This document shows, piece after piece, positions 34,978 through 43,679 of a DNA stretch of 64,000 nucleotides (positions within the stretch are counted from its first letter, which is position 1; each line of letters opens with the position of its first letter). Position numbers and translations under genes: made by a program. The notes beneath the pieces are model-generated. The model was not told the origin of the DNA. It did not search any database and was given only the letters and a program-made list of their open reading frames with translations. This stretch comes from Pedobacter faecalis (GTDB lineage Bacteria > Bacteroidota > Bacteroidia > Sphingobacteriales > Sphingobacteriaceae): assembly GCF_030182585.1 (NCBI RefSeq), contig NZ_JARXOW010000001.1:2604001-2668000 (forward strand). Direction: 5' to 3'.

Positions 34978-37029
34978 CTAGTCTTGCTTCTGTTTGCCTT
35001 TGGCATTTTTTGTCGTAATAACAATGACGCCGTTCTTTCCGTCGGTCCCGTATTTTTGGACTGCAGTTGCATCTTTGAGAATCTCTATGGAGAGTATATG
35101 GTTCTGATTGATGTTGCTTAGTGGCGAAACTCGTTCTTTTCCGTTGTTAATCGCTTTCAAGCGGACACCGTCGATGACATATAAGGGACTGGTTGGGCCT
35201 TCAAGGTCTTTCAAATTGATCATATTTGCTCCGGTTTTCCTGGCTTCGATACGAAGGCCCTGCACTTTTCCGTTGAGCTGTTCTTCCACATTTGCTACAG
35301 GCGGTTTAGCCTCTTTCGCTGCTGAGAATAAAATAGGTATGTTGAATTTCACACGGACAACTTCCCCGTTTTGCATACCAGGAATCCATTTTTGACTGTT
35401 ACTAAGCACCCGCATCGCTTCTTCATCTGTGCCATAGCCCAGTTTGCGCTCAACTTTTATGTCTGTTAACGTGCCATCTTTTTCGACTACAAATGAGAGG
35501 TACACCCTGCCGTTCACGCTGTTTCGCTTTGCTTCTTCGGGGAAAACGATCGTTTTTTGCACCCACTCGTAGAATTGCTCAAACCCGCCCGGATACGTAG
35601 GTTGCCTTTCAAGGGAAACAAAGTCGTAGATTTTGGTATCTGGAACGTTGTCGCCACCCTTCACTGAATCCTCCGTATCGTTCGTTTGGACATTTTTGGG
35701 GGAGGAGTCTACATATCCGCGAATATGTACTTTCTGCAGACGCTCATATCCGGCCAGGTCAACTATATTTGTGTTGTGTTTATTTGTGGATACTCCTGCA
35801 AGTGAGAATTCGCAGGTGATAATATATTTCCCTTCTTTAATTCGTTTATACCCTTCGTAACTTAAAATCGCCTTCATTAGCTCCTGATCTAAATCGCCGC
35901 CAAGCGTTTTACCTACGATTCCTATATCCGAAACTGATCCGGCCAAAACCGTAAATTTAATCGTACTGTTACCCTGAAGACTCTGCTCACGTGCAGATGG
36001 AGCATATCGTACGCTTCGCATAAGATGTGTATAGAAAGGTTTCCAATCGTTCTGAATACTATCGTTTTGAGTGTGCCGGGCAATGTATTCATTGAGATTT
36101 TCCTTTCTTTCCTGTATAAATGGCGCGTATTTTACTACATGCTGAGCAGCTTTAAGAGGTTCGTTTAGGGGGATCTCGTGAGTGATAGCCTTGATCTGTT
36201 CACTCTCTCTAATGGTGGAGGATGACATCACAAGTGCAATGGCGAAAAGTGGGAGGAAAAGGCCATATTTGATCAGGCCAATTTTCCGTGATCTCTGTTT
36301 GTGTAACATAAAAATTCTTTTTTTGATTAATGATTTGTTGAAAAAGCTGTTGACCAACTCGCTTTGAGGAATTTTGAATGCCTTGCTCAATAGCAACAGC
36401 GTATATTGTTCTTTATCACCTTGGAATTTTGCAGCAGCCTCATCAGCAAGGTATTCATGTATGTTCTGCACCGCTTTTTTGTATAAATATGTCACAGGGT
36501 TAAACCATGCGACTGCAGAAAGTAGCTCAAAGAATATCAGATCGGCCGTGTGCCATTGTCTAATGTGTACTTCTTCATGACGTTCTATGGTGTTGTGTCC
36601 GGGAAGTGCAGGATCTACTACTTTGGCCCTGAGAAATGAAAAAGCGTTTCCTTTTGACGCTTGTCTTATCATCTTTTTGACCGATAGCAAACGTAAAGCA
36701 AGCCTGATTATCACAAACGTTACGCCTGTGAAATAAATGACCACAAGCCATTGCCCCAAGACGAATGTCTCAGGCTGAGCTTCTGCTAAAGACACCTGGG
36801 CGAGATAATCATTAATTTGCACGGCGCCGGTGTATACAGGCTGAACTGCCGGCTGTGATACAAACCACTCTATTCTCAAGAATGGTATAACCAGTGAAAA
36901 GACACCTGCAGATAACAGATAAATTCGGTTCAAAGTAAAGTAGGTCTCTTTATCTAGCAAGAGCTTGTAAAAGCCATAAAATACCACCAGGTAAATGTTG
37001 ACTTGTAGAAGATAGTGTGCCCAGGTCAT
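34978..37029 (-). CDS. M56 (BlaR1-type) metallopeptidase fused to TonB C-terminal and plug-like domains
   Basis: A 683-residue membrane protein. The N-terminal half is an M56 peptidase: transmembrane helices about residues 5-23, 35-55 and 92-112, zinc motif HEEVH (151-155) within ERHEEVHIRQWH, a following Glu-containing motif EYLADEAAAK, and another helix near 250 (LFLPLFAIALVM). The C-terminal half is extracytoplasmic. A TonB_C domain (about 485-570; YPGGFEQFYEWV, NGRVYLSFVVEKDG) is followed by a TonB-receptor-plug-like segment (about 580-675; PLYVIDGVRL, ILKDATAVQKYG, GVIVITTKNAKG). The gene overlaps blaI by ATGA. In BlaR1/MecR1 systems the M56 peptidase leads to BlaI inactivation on signal. 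The signal here is unknown; the TonB and plug parts suggest an outer-membrane-linked cue. Confidence 0.9.
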   Translation of the reverse strand: MTWAHYLLQVNIYLVVFYGFYKLLLDKETYFTLNRIYLLSAGVFSLVIPFLRIEWFVSQPAVQPVYTGAVQINDYLAQVSLAEAQPETFVLGQWLVVIYFTGVTFVIIRLALRLLSVKKMIRQASKGNAFSFLRAKVVDPALPGHNTIERHEEVHIRQWHTADLIFFELLSAVAWFNPVTYLYKKAVQNIHEYLADEAAAKFQGDKEQYTLLLLSKAFKIPQSELVNSFFNKSLIKKRIFMLHKQRSRKIGLIKYGLFLPLFAIALVMSSSTIRESEQIKAITHEIPLNEPLKAAQHVVKYAPFIQERKENLNEYIARHTQNDSIQNDWKPFYTHLMRSVRYAPSAREQSLQGNSTIKFTVLAGSVSDIGIVGKTLGGDLDQELMKAILSYEGYKRIKEGKYIITCEFSLAGVSTNKHNTNIVDLAGYERLQKVHIRGYVDSSPKNVQTNDTEDSVKGGDNVPDTKIYDFVSLERQPTYPGGFEQFYEWVQKTIVFPEEAKRNSVNGRVYLSFVVEKDGTLTDIKVERKLGYGTDEEAMRVLSNSQKWIPGMQNGEVVRVKFNIPILFSAAKEAKPPVANVEEQLNGKVQGLRIEARKTGANMINLKDLEGPTSPLYVIDGVRLKAINNGKERVSPLSNINQNHILSIEILKDATAVQKYGTDGKNGVIVITTKNAKGKQKQD

Positions 37030-37403
37030 CTTGGTCGGTTTTTGAGGTCCTTAATCATTTTGAGAATTTCGTCAACATCGTTCAAGTCAAGTTTCTCCTC
37101 TTTTACGAAGAACGAGAACATGCTTTCCACGGAGTTTTCAAAGTAACCTCCAAGAAGCTTTTCGGTGGCGTGACGTTTATAATCCTCTTTGCTGATGAGT
37201 GGATAATACTTGTGTGACTTGCCAAAGTTCTCGTGGTCTACAAAGCCCTTTGTTTCGAGTATCCGGACGATTGTGGATACGGTATTGTAAGCAGGTTTGG
37301 GCTCGGGCAGGTGATCGATGATATCCTTGACGAAGCTCTTCTCGAGCTGCCATAAGATTTGCATGATCTGCTCTTCTGCTTTTGTTAAATCTTTTATTTC
37401 CAT
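37026..37403 (-). CDS. BlaI/MecI/CopY-family transcriptional repressor
   Basis: A 125-residue winged-helix repressor. The DNA-binding part is residues 1-75 (LTKAEEQIMQILWQLEKS, PAYNTVSTIVRILETKGFV) and the C-terminal helices form the dimer. Its stop overlaps the start of the M56 gene (ATGA), the usual repressor/sensor-protease operon. Two matching 14-bp dyads lie around a -7 box 57-95 bases upstream of its start codon, strongly suggesting autorepression of this operon. No beta-lactamase gene is nearby, so resistance is not implied. Confidence 0.93.
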   Translation of the reverse strand: MEIKDLTKAEEQIMQILWQLEKSFVKDIIDHLPEPKPAYNTVSTIVRILETKGFVDHENFGKSHKYYPLISKEDYKRHATEKLLGGYFENSVESMFSFFVKEEKLDLNDVDEILKMIKDLKNRPR

Positions 37404-37459
37404 ACAGTCTTATAATTAGGTTACAGACCCGTAACGGCAAACTGCGCAATAAGCCATCA

Positions 37460-37498
37460 ACTAAGTCTTTAGTACAAACGTATAACTAATATTTTAGT
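37460..37498 (-). promoter_or_regulatory. Paired BlaI-type operators flanking the blaI promoter -7 box
   Basis: Two identical-arm dyads ACTAA-N4-TTAGT occur at 37460-37473 and 37485-37498, exactly 25 bases apart. They share the ACTA-N6-TAGT arms and 14-bp length of the staphylococcal bla/mec dyad (ACTACA/TGTAGT). Between them, on the minus strand, lies TACGTTTG (37482-37475), a match to the TANNTTTG -7 box. Repressor bound at both dyads would bracket the promoter of the blaI-M56 operon. Confidence 0.6.
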
Positions 37499-37540
37499 TT
37501 TTAAAATATTATTAATAATATTTTGTTGCTGAGGTGATTG

Positions 37541-37570
37541 CAAAAAAAATGGCAGGTATCCACCTGCCAG
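37541..37570 (-). terminator. Rho-independent terminator of the small membrane-protein gene
   Basis: On the minus strand TGGCAGGT (37569-37562) pairs with ACCTGCCA (37557-37550) around a 4-base loop, followed by eight T residues (37549-37542). It lies 57 bases beyond the stop of the 62-residue reading frame, supporting that frame as a real transcript. Confidence 0.85.
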
Positions 37571-37626
37571 ATTTACTATTAACTAAAAACTAAACTTTAC
37601 AATTTCTGTGCCGCAGAGCCACCCGG

Positions 37627-37815
37627 TTACCTAACCGCGGAAGTGCCTGCCTGAACGATCATGTTGTTACTTACGGCCTGCTTGTTCCCAGCGGCCTCTA
37701 TTTCTCCTACGGTATTTGCGTTGTGAGCTACCAGCGTAAGTATCATTACGATAAACACGGGTACCAGCAACAGCAGGAAGGGTGAAACAGATTGGTAAAG
37801 TGGTGACGTTTTCAT
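37627..37815 (-). CDS. Small single-span membrane protein, function unknown
   Basis: A 62-residue frame from the ATG at 37815 encodes a short polar start (MKTSPLYQSVSP), one strongly hydrophobic helix (about residues 13-32, FLLLLVPVFIVMILTLVAHN) and a polar tail. I recognise no family. Support for expression is the good terminator directly behind it and its place as the only frame in an otherwise empty 588-base gap between blaI and the LytS gene. The longer version starting at 37863 adds a poor N-terminus. It could be a small inner-membrane or stress peptide. Confidence 0.5.
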   Translation of the reverse strand: MKTSPLYQSVSPFLLLLVPVFIVMILTLVAHNANTVGEIEAAGNKQAVSNNMIVQAGTSAVR

Positions 37816-37991
37816 AATCGTTGAGTTTTGATGAAACAAAGAGAATGAAATATAAATTGCCACTAAAATCTTTTAGACGAAGCATATATAATTCTAGATG
37901 AACAGGTAAAAACGGTAGTTTTGTCGTAAATTGGAACATTTGCCGTATTGGTAGATTAAAATCGCCAGTTCGTCGATGCCCCGAACCCGAT

Positions 37992-39017
37992 ATGAAGAAT
38001 AAAAGTGCTTTTACCGTTCACCTGATTTTCTGGCTTATGATGGCCATTGTGCCCGTTGTTGGTGCAATAGGGCAAAATTTGGGGGGCTATGATATCGTCA
38101 TCAAATATGGTTACTATGCGGTGATCAACCTCTCGATATTTTATATCAACTACACCCTGCTCATACCTATGCTGATCCAAGAGCAGAAGCGATATGGAGT
38201 GTATGTTTTTGCAATCTTCCTTGTTATTGCCGTCATGGCATTTATTAAAACGTTCCTGGCCAGTCTCAACATCGACTTGGTACTAACACATCGTATGGAC
38301 GGCAACACCATTATGCGTGAGGACCTGGAGAGCTTTGCGGTAAAGTCTGTCTTCTTTTCCGGCTTTTTTATCGTTGTTAGTTCACTGCTGAAGTTTGCTA
38401 TCGATTGGTTTGGTAATGAAAGCGCACAGCGCAACCTGATGAACGAGAAAAGGGAGATGGAACTTCAGTTTCTGAAATCTCAGCTTAATCCTCATTTCCT
38501 CTTTAATTCTTTGAACAATATCTATTCGCTTGCTTACCAAAAGTCTGATAAAACCGCAGACGCGATCCTGAAGCTCTCTGAGATCATGAGATATATGATT
38601 TATGAAAGCAACGATAGCTGGGTTTCTCTTAGCAAGGAGATTGAATATGTGCAAAGTTTTATAGAGCTACAGAAATTAAGGTTCAGAGACGGTGCCTACG
38701 TAGACATGACGATGAGCGGCGAGATTGATAACCAACGGATCGTCCCTCTTATTCTTATCTCTTTCGTTGAAAATGCGTTTAAGCATGGGGTTGCAAACGA
38801 TCCCGAAAATCCAATACGGATCAATATTATCGCTAATCAGAAAATATTGCATTTCAGCATTAGCAACAAAAAAAGCCATGGCAACAAAGACAGAATGGGA
38901 GGCGTCGGACTAAACAACGTGGAGCGTCGGTTGCAACTGCTCTATCCTGATAGGTACAAGTTAAACATAGTGAATACGGCGACGCACTACACCAGCGAAT
39001 TAATGCTAGACATATGA
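37992..39017 (+). CDS. LytS/YehU-type sensor histidine kinase (His_kinase domain)
   Basis: A 341-residue kinase with four N-terminal transmembrane helices (between residues 7 and 140), then a PF06580 His_kinase domain with the motif LKSQLNPHFLFNSLNNIYSL (its conserved His is the phospho-acceptor) and a short ATPase domain with SFVENAFKHG and GGVGLNNVERRL. These kinases lack a periplasmic sensor domain and act with LytTR regulators. The regulator gene overlaps it by ATGA. The signal is unknown. Confidence 0.93.
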   Translation: MKNKSAFTVHLIFWLMMAIVPVVGAIGQNLGGYDIVIKYGYYAVINLSIFYINYTLLIPMLIQEQKRYGVYVFAIFLVIAVMAFIKTFLASLNIDLVLTHRMDGNTIMREDLESFAVKSVFFSGFFIVVSSLLKFAIDWFGNESAQRNLMNEKREMELQFLKSQLNPHFLFNSLNNIYSLAYQKSDKTADAILKLSEIMRYMIYESNDSWVSLSKEIEYVQSFIELQKLRFRDGAYVDMTMSGEIDNQRIVPLILISFVENAFKHGVANDPENPIRINIIANQKILHFSISNKKSHGNKDRMGGVGLNNVERRLQLLYPDRYKLNIVNTATHYTSELMLDI

Positions 39018-39766
39018 TCAAATTAAAATGTATTGCGGTTGATGATGAACCGCTCGCCCTTGATATCATTGAAGATTACGTATCCAAGGTGCCCTTTCTT
39101 GAACTTGTTACAAGAACGGAGAATGCTATTGAAGCGCTGCAACTTGTTCAGGCTGGTGGCATTGATCTGGTTTTTCTCGATATTCAAATGCCGGAACTTA
39201 CAGGGATACAGTTCCTAAAAATAGCCAACGCCAAGGCTCACTTCATTCTTACCACCGCTTACTCTGAATATGCACTTGAAAGTTACGATCTCAATGTTTC
39301 CGATTACTTGTTAAAACCGATAGCGTTTGATAGGTTTTATAAGGCTGTTGAAAAGGTTCATGCCAAGGCGGCACCTGTAAGTCCTGTGCAGGTCATCCAA
39401 TCGCCCCATCTGCCTGCGGTAAAACCTCCCGCGGCTTCGACTCCTGTGCAGGATTTCATTTTTGTAAAGACCGAACATAAAATTCAGCGAATCGCGCTGG
39501 AAGACATCCTATATATCGAAGGGCTTAAGGATTATATCTCTATTTACACAAAGGCAGAACGGGTCATTACATTGCAGAATATGAAAAGGATGGAGGAGAC
39601 TTTGCCGGCCAATCATTTTATACGTGTGCATAAGTCGTATATCATATCGCTAGACAAGATTGAAAGCATTGAACGAAGCCGAATTTCAATCTGCGGGAAG
39701 GTGATTCCCATAGGAGATACATATCGGGACGAATTTTTCAGACGTATCGAAAATAAAAATATCTAG
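39014..39766 (+). CDS. LytTR-family response regulator
   Basis: A 250-residue regulator: receiver domain (acidic pair D10-D11, D56 in FLDIQMPELTG, K in LLKPIAF near 106), a Pro/Ala-rich linker (about 120-148) and a LytTR DNA-binding domain (about 150-247; IEGLKDYISIYTKAERVIT in part, HKSYIISLDKI). It is the output partner of the preceding kinase. Its TAG stop shares the palindrome CTAG with the stop of the convergent plsC-like gene. Confidence 0.93.
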   Translation: MIKLKCIAVDDEPLALDIIEDYVSKVPFLELVTRTENAIEALQLVQAGGIDLVFLDIQMPELTGIQFLKIANAKAHFILTTAYSEYALESYDLNVSDYLLKPIAFDRFYKAVEKVHAKAAPVSPVQVIQSPHLPAVKPPAASTPVQDFIFVKTEHKIQRIALEDILYIEGLKDYISIYTKAERVITLQNMKRMEETLPANHFIRVHKSYIISLDKIESIERSRISICGKVIPIGDTYRDEFFRRIENKNI

Positions 39767-40515
39767 CTGTCGGCGATAACCTGGCGAAGTTGCATTCTGA
39801 TAGCCGTTTCGGCCTCAGCAACCACCTCTTCCACCGGCCTACCCGCAGGCTCAATTGGAGTAAGTACCGTCCATCGCAACCGTTCGCCAAAGCTGAGCGG
39901 ATAGGTTCCGTATTGTACGAGCTTCCAGGAGTTTTCTATGGCTACCGGGACAATTAAAGCCTGCGGTACTATCTTGAGCAGGGTTGCAATGCCGCCAACC
40001 TGAAATGGTTTTAGCTGACCTGTTTTGGAGCGGGTGCCTTCAGGAAAGATCATTGTTGACCAGTTGTTTTCCTTCATTCGCCGGCCGAGCTTGATGATCT
40101 CGGAAATAGCTTGTTTGCTGTCTTTGCGATCAATATTGGCGCCGCCCCCGTATTTCAGGTTATACGATATGGAAGGGATACCTTTGGTAAGTTCAATTTT
40201 TGAAATGAATTTTGCATGATATTTCCTCAGGAACCAGATCAATGCGGGGATGTCGTACATGCTCTGATGGTTGGCAATAAAAATGATCGGCCTGCCCAAA
40301 GGGAGTTCATGGTCGTTTCGGAAGCTCACGGAGGCACCCATTAGCAAATCACTATAAGTGAGAAAAAAATTCAGTATATCCACCGATTTCTTATGCGCCT
40401 TGTAACCAAACACCCGGTAGCAAATCCATTGTATGGGATGGAATATTAACAGAAATGAAAAAAAGGCAATATAGAATAACGGACTAAAGATGTAGCCTAA
40501 TACCTTATTCATCAT
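39763..40515 (-). CDS. plsC: 1-acyl-sn-glycerol-3-phosphate acyltransferase
   Basis: A 250-residue membrane-associated acyltransferase of phospholipid synthesis, adding the second acyl chain to lysophosphatidic acid. The catalytic motif NHQSMYD (NHxxxxD box), the substrate-binding FPEGTRS and a hydrophobic N-terminal helix (about residues 4-28) are present. It starts with ATG-ATG overlapping the TAA of the NUDIX gene by one base (TAATG), so the two are translationally coupled. The 3' end overlaps the LytTR gene by four bases. Confidence 0.93.
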   Translation of the reverse strand: MMNKVLGYIFSPLFYIAFFSFLLIFHPIQWICYRVFGYKAHKKSVDILNFFLTYSDLLMGASVSFRNDHELPLGRPIIFIANHQSMYDIPALIWFLRKYHAKFISKIELTKGIPSISYNLKYGGGANIDRKDSKQAISEIIKLGRRMKENNWSTMIFPEGTRSKTGQLKPFQVGGIATLLKIVPQALIVPVAIENSWKLVQYGTYPLSFGERLRWTVLTPIEPAGRPVEEVVAEAETAIRMQLRQVIADS

Positions 40516-41069
40516 TACAGCTGCCCCTCCAGGAGCATGATCTTGGTTTTCAGTATTGCGGCAACACTCATGCTGTCGGTAATCTGCCCGTTCAATACCA
40601 TTTGATATACCTCTGAAAAAGGAAGTTTTCGTATAATTAACTGCTCGGTTTCCTCAGGCTCAGCATCGCCCAGGCTCAACCCTCTGGCTATATAAATAAT
40701 CGCCAACTCATTGGTTACAGAGTTGGATAAATGCATCCGTTGTATTTCAAGCCAGTCCCCGGCCGTTATTCCGGTCTCTTCCAGCAGTTCACGCTGTGCG
40801 CTTATAAGCGGGTCAGTATCGAGGGGGCCGCCGCCTTCCGGAATCTCCCAGCTGTAGGCTTTTAGGGGAAATCTGTACTGACCAACAATCCATGTATTCA
40901 ATGATTCATCTAAAGGCAAGATGCCAATAGCAAGGTTCTTAAAATGAACCTCGCCGTAAATTCCCTTTCCTCCGGATGGGTTGATCACCTGATGTTCGGT
41001 CAGGCCTATCCAGTTATTCTCATAAATCTTATGACTTGCTATAGTAGTCCAGGGATTGGTCTCTTCCAT
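40515..41069 (-). CDS. NUDIX hydrolase, ADP-ribose pyrophosphatase-like
   Basis: A 184-residue NUDIX enzyme, expected to cleave nucleoside-diphosphate-linked compounds such as ADP-ribose. The NUDIX box reads GGGPLDTDPLISAQRELLEE plus TGI; the REx-x-EE core with the metal-binding glutamates is intact, but the first Glu of the GX5E consensus is Thr. Close relatives carry EGED at this place. Since that Glu is not itself the catalytic base, activity is likely kept. It is coupled to plsC by a one-base overlap. Confidence 0.9.
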   Translation of the reverse strand: MEETNPWTTIASHKIYENNWIGLTEHQVINPSGGKGIYGEVHFKNLAIGILPLDESLNTWIVGQYRFPLKAYSWEIPEGGGPLDTDPLISAQRELLEETGITAGDWLEIQRMHLSNSVTNELAIIYIARGLSLGDAEPEETEQLIIRKLPFSEVYQMVLNGQITDSMSVAAILKTKIMLLEGQL

Positions 41070-41088
41070 GAGTCAAATATAAGAAAAC

Positions 41089-43581
41089 TTAAAAAGGTTC
41101 TTCGCCGGAGCCCATGTCTTGTGTTTCAGGCTTCCTGCTTCGTTTTGGCTTAAAATCAGTTTGCCCAAAACGATACGAATAAGTCAGATTGGCCATTGTG
41201 CCCTGCATTCTGCGCTTAAAATCGATCGTCGTGTTATCAGCGGTCGTGGTCATGCTCCAGTTTCTGGTATTGAACACATCGCGTACATTCAGGCTAAGCG
41301 ATGAGCGCTTGTTCTTAAAATCATACTTAGCACCCGCATCAACCGCATACATGGCATTTCTTTTCCCCTGCGACATCACCTCTGGTGCCCTGTAATCTCC
41401 TTTTATCTGAAGCGTAACCCCGTAAGGGAGCACGAAGTTATTAGTAAGATTAGCATTCCAGCTGAAACCTGATGTTTTTGTCAGACCGAACTCGGGCACC
41501 GCATCTATGTGTGCCTGATAAAGGTTCACGTTACCAGTAAAATTCCAAGCCTTAGCTACATCGACACGACCGATAAGCTCTAGTCCGCTGTTGATGCTTC
41601 TGGTCAGGTTCTGCGGCGTGGTAAGCGTAACGCCGGGGATCTCCTCATATAAAGTCCGCACCCGTTGGATCACGTCGTTCGTTTGTCTCAGATAAGCACT
41701 TGAGGTCAGCGTAACCTTCGACCAGTATTTACTATAGCTTAGTTCAAACGCATGAACATCCTCTGGCCGAAGATTAGGGTTGCCTCGTCTATAGTTCAGC
41801 TGATCAGATACATCCAGGAACGGATTGGTGTCCCACCCGCGCGGACGGTTTACACGGCGACTGTAACTGAGTTGAACCTGCTGCTCACCCTTGAATTTCT
41901 GCGTCAGGAACACGCTTGGATAGATGCGCGTATAATCTACCTTGCCCGGTGTATAGTTTAACGCGCCGGTATAATCAAAAGTCCCCAGCCTTGTATCTAA
42001 TCTCGCATCTTCACCTCGCAAACCAATCTGGTAGCCGAAATTGCCCACCTGTTTCCGGAAATTCAGATAGAGCGCGTGCACCTGATCTTTATTGTTAAAT
42101 TTATTTGTCAGTTGGAGATCGGTATAGTAAACTCCAGTGATCTCATTAAGACGATCCGCATAGGTGGCGTCGTCAGAGATACGTATCTGGCTTCGGTAGC
42201 CCGCTTCGAAGGTTCCGGTTTCTCCAATAGGGAGCGTGTAGTCGATTTGCCCAACATAATTTCTGTTGATGCCGCCTCCGTCGGTTTGCAACGGTGCTTC
42301 ACCATCAGCCCCGAACAACACATCCGTTGAGTAAAACTGGAAATTGTCATTAGTGCCTTCCGAAAAGCTGACGTTAGCCGTCAATTCTTCTTTAGGCCTG
42401 CTGAACTTCCGGCTGTAGTCAAGACTGAGATCATAACTGCCTCCCGACCTCGTGTTATCGTTCTTACGGTTGCTCAGGTTAATGGGATCGCCTGAAGCAT
42501 TAAGTTGGTCTACGCGCAGAAGTTCATCCTGAGTGTTATCCCTTATGTTGAATCCACCAGAAAAACTTAGCACATTCTTTGCGTCAATCGTGTAGTCGAG
42601 CCCGCCTTTTAAGTTATGATTTTTGTCAAGAGAACGCGAGTCTGTCGTCTGATCGGCAAAACCGGTAACCACATTGCTGCCGTTTATTGTTTCAGAATAC
42701 GTCACATTGCTATATCCTCCTCCTAAACGGTTTCCGTAGCGATAACCGTAGTTTCCGTATACATTAATTTTGCCATTTTGGAAACTCAGGCTCGCATTAC
42801 CGTTATAATTATCTCGATTTCCTGCAGTTAAGGCAACAGATCCGTTAAGGCCAAGTTTTTTATTCTTCTTAAGAACAATATTGATGATGCCAGACTGGCC
42901 CTCGGCATCATATTTCGCCGAAGGATTCGTGATAAGCTCTACTGTTTCAATAGAGCTGGCAGGTATCGATTGCAGGATCTGGGCGACGTTCCCTCCTGCT
43001 ATTGCAGATGGCTTACCGTCGATCAGCACACGTACGCCGCTTGAGCCCCTGAGACTTACATTTCCGTCTATGTCCGTTTGTACCGAAGGCACGTTTTGGA
43101 GCAGATCAGAGGCCGACCCGCCCTCGCTAACCAAACTTTGATCAACTGAAAATACTTTCTTGTCAATGCCCAGTTGCATAGTAGCCCTTTGTGCGGTAAC
43201 GTTGACTTCATTCAACACCGTGCCGGCTGATGGTTTCATCTTGATGGTCCCAAGGTTCACCGGTGTATTACCAATAGCGACAGAATCGCGCACCATGGTT
43301 TGATACCCTATGTAACTAATTTTGAAGGTATAAAAACCGGCAGGAATTCCGACGATGTTCAAATTGCCGTTTGCGTCAGACTGAGCACCCTTCACTACAG
43401 CTTTAGTCTGTCTGTTAAGTATAACGGCAGAGGCAAAAGGTACCGTCTCTCCGGTAGAGGCGTCGGTGACCTTAGCAGATATTGAACCATCTGCAGGCGC
43501 TTGGGCAAAAGCCTGGACTGCGCCGGCAAAGCAGAATAGTATAAGGAAATGTAATAGTGTCTTAATTGTCTTTTTATTCAT
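41089..43581 (-). CDS. TonB-dependent receptor / outer-membrane beta-barrel family protein
   Basis: An 830-residue outer-membrane receptor. After a signal peptide (about residues 1-27, ending AFAQ) come a carboxypeptidase regulatory-like domain (about 32-112), a plug domain (about 125-240; SASDLLQNVPSVQTDIDGN and VSLRGSSGVRVLIDGKP, followed by IETVELITNPSAKYDAEGQ) and a large beta-barrel (OMP_b-brl_3 type) ending FGQTDFKPKRSR and a short tail. It has no SusD partner, so it is more likely a metal, peptide or small-ligand receptor, or structural, than a glycan importer. The ligand is unknown. It is a single gene. Confidence 0.9.
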   Translation of the reverse strand: MNKKTIKTLLHFLILFCFAGAVQAFAQAPADGSISAKVTDASTGETVPFASAVILNRQTKAVVKGAQSDANGNLNIVGIPAGFYTFKISYIGYQTMVRDSVAIGNTPVNLGTIKMKPSAGTVLNEVNVTAQRATMQLGIDKKVFSVDQSLVSEGGSASDLLQNVPSVQTDIDGNVSLRGSSGVRVLIDGKPSAIAGGNVAQILQSIPASSIETVELITNPSAKYDAEGQSGIINIVLKKNKKLGLNGSVALTAGNRDNYNGNASLSFQNGKINVYGNYGYRYGNRLGGGYSNVTYSETINGSNVVTGFADQTTDSRSLDKNHNLKGGLDYTIDAKNVLSFSGGFNIRDNTQDELLRVDQLNASGDPINLSNRKNDNTRSGGSYDLSLDYSRKFSRPKEELTANVSFSEGTNDNFQFYSTDVLFGADGEAPLQTDGGGINRNYVGQIDYTLPIGETGTFEAGYRSQIRISDDATYADRLNEITGVYYTDLQLTNKFNNKDQVHALYLNFRKQVGNFGYQIGLRGEDARLDTRLGTFDYTGALNYTPGKVDYTRIYPSVFLTQKFKGEQQVQLSYSRRVNRPRGWDTNPFLDVSDQLNYRRGNPNLRPEDVHAFELSYSKYWSKVTLTSSAYLRQTNDVIQRVRTLYEEIPGVTLTTPQNLTRSINSGLELIGRVDVAKAWNFTGNVNLYQAHIDAVPEFGLTKTSGFSWNANLTNNFVLPYGVTLQIKGDYRAPEVMSQGKRNAMYAVDAGAKYDFKNKRSSLSLNVRDVFNTRNWSMTTTADNTTIDFKRRMQGTMANLTYSYRFGQTDFKPKRSRKPETQDMGSGEEPF

Positions 43582-43679
43582 CTAGGTCTCCCGTTTGTGT
43601 TTTAGAGGGACAAAGAAACGGCCAGTTCGTTTAAAAAAGAAAGCAGTAACTATTTTATTACCGAATCAAGGCATTAATA

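Noticed and set aside
37026..37403. Beta-lactam resistance locus suggested by BlaI/M56
   Set aside because: No beta-lactamase or altered penicillin-binding protein is encoded nearby; the pair is widespread in this phylum in other roles.
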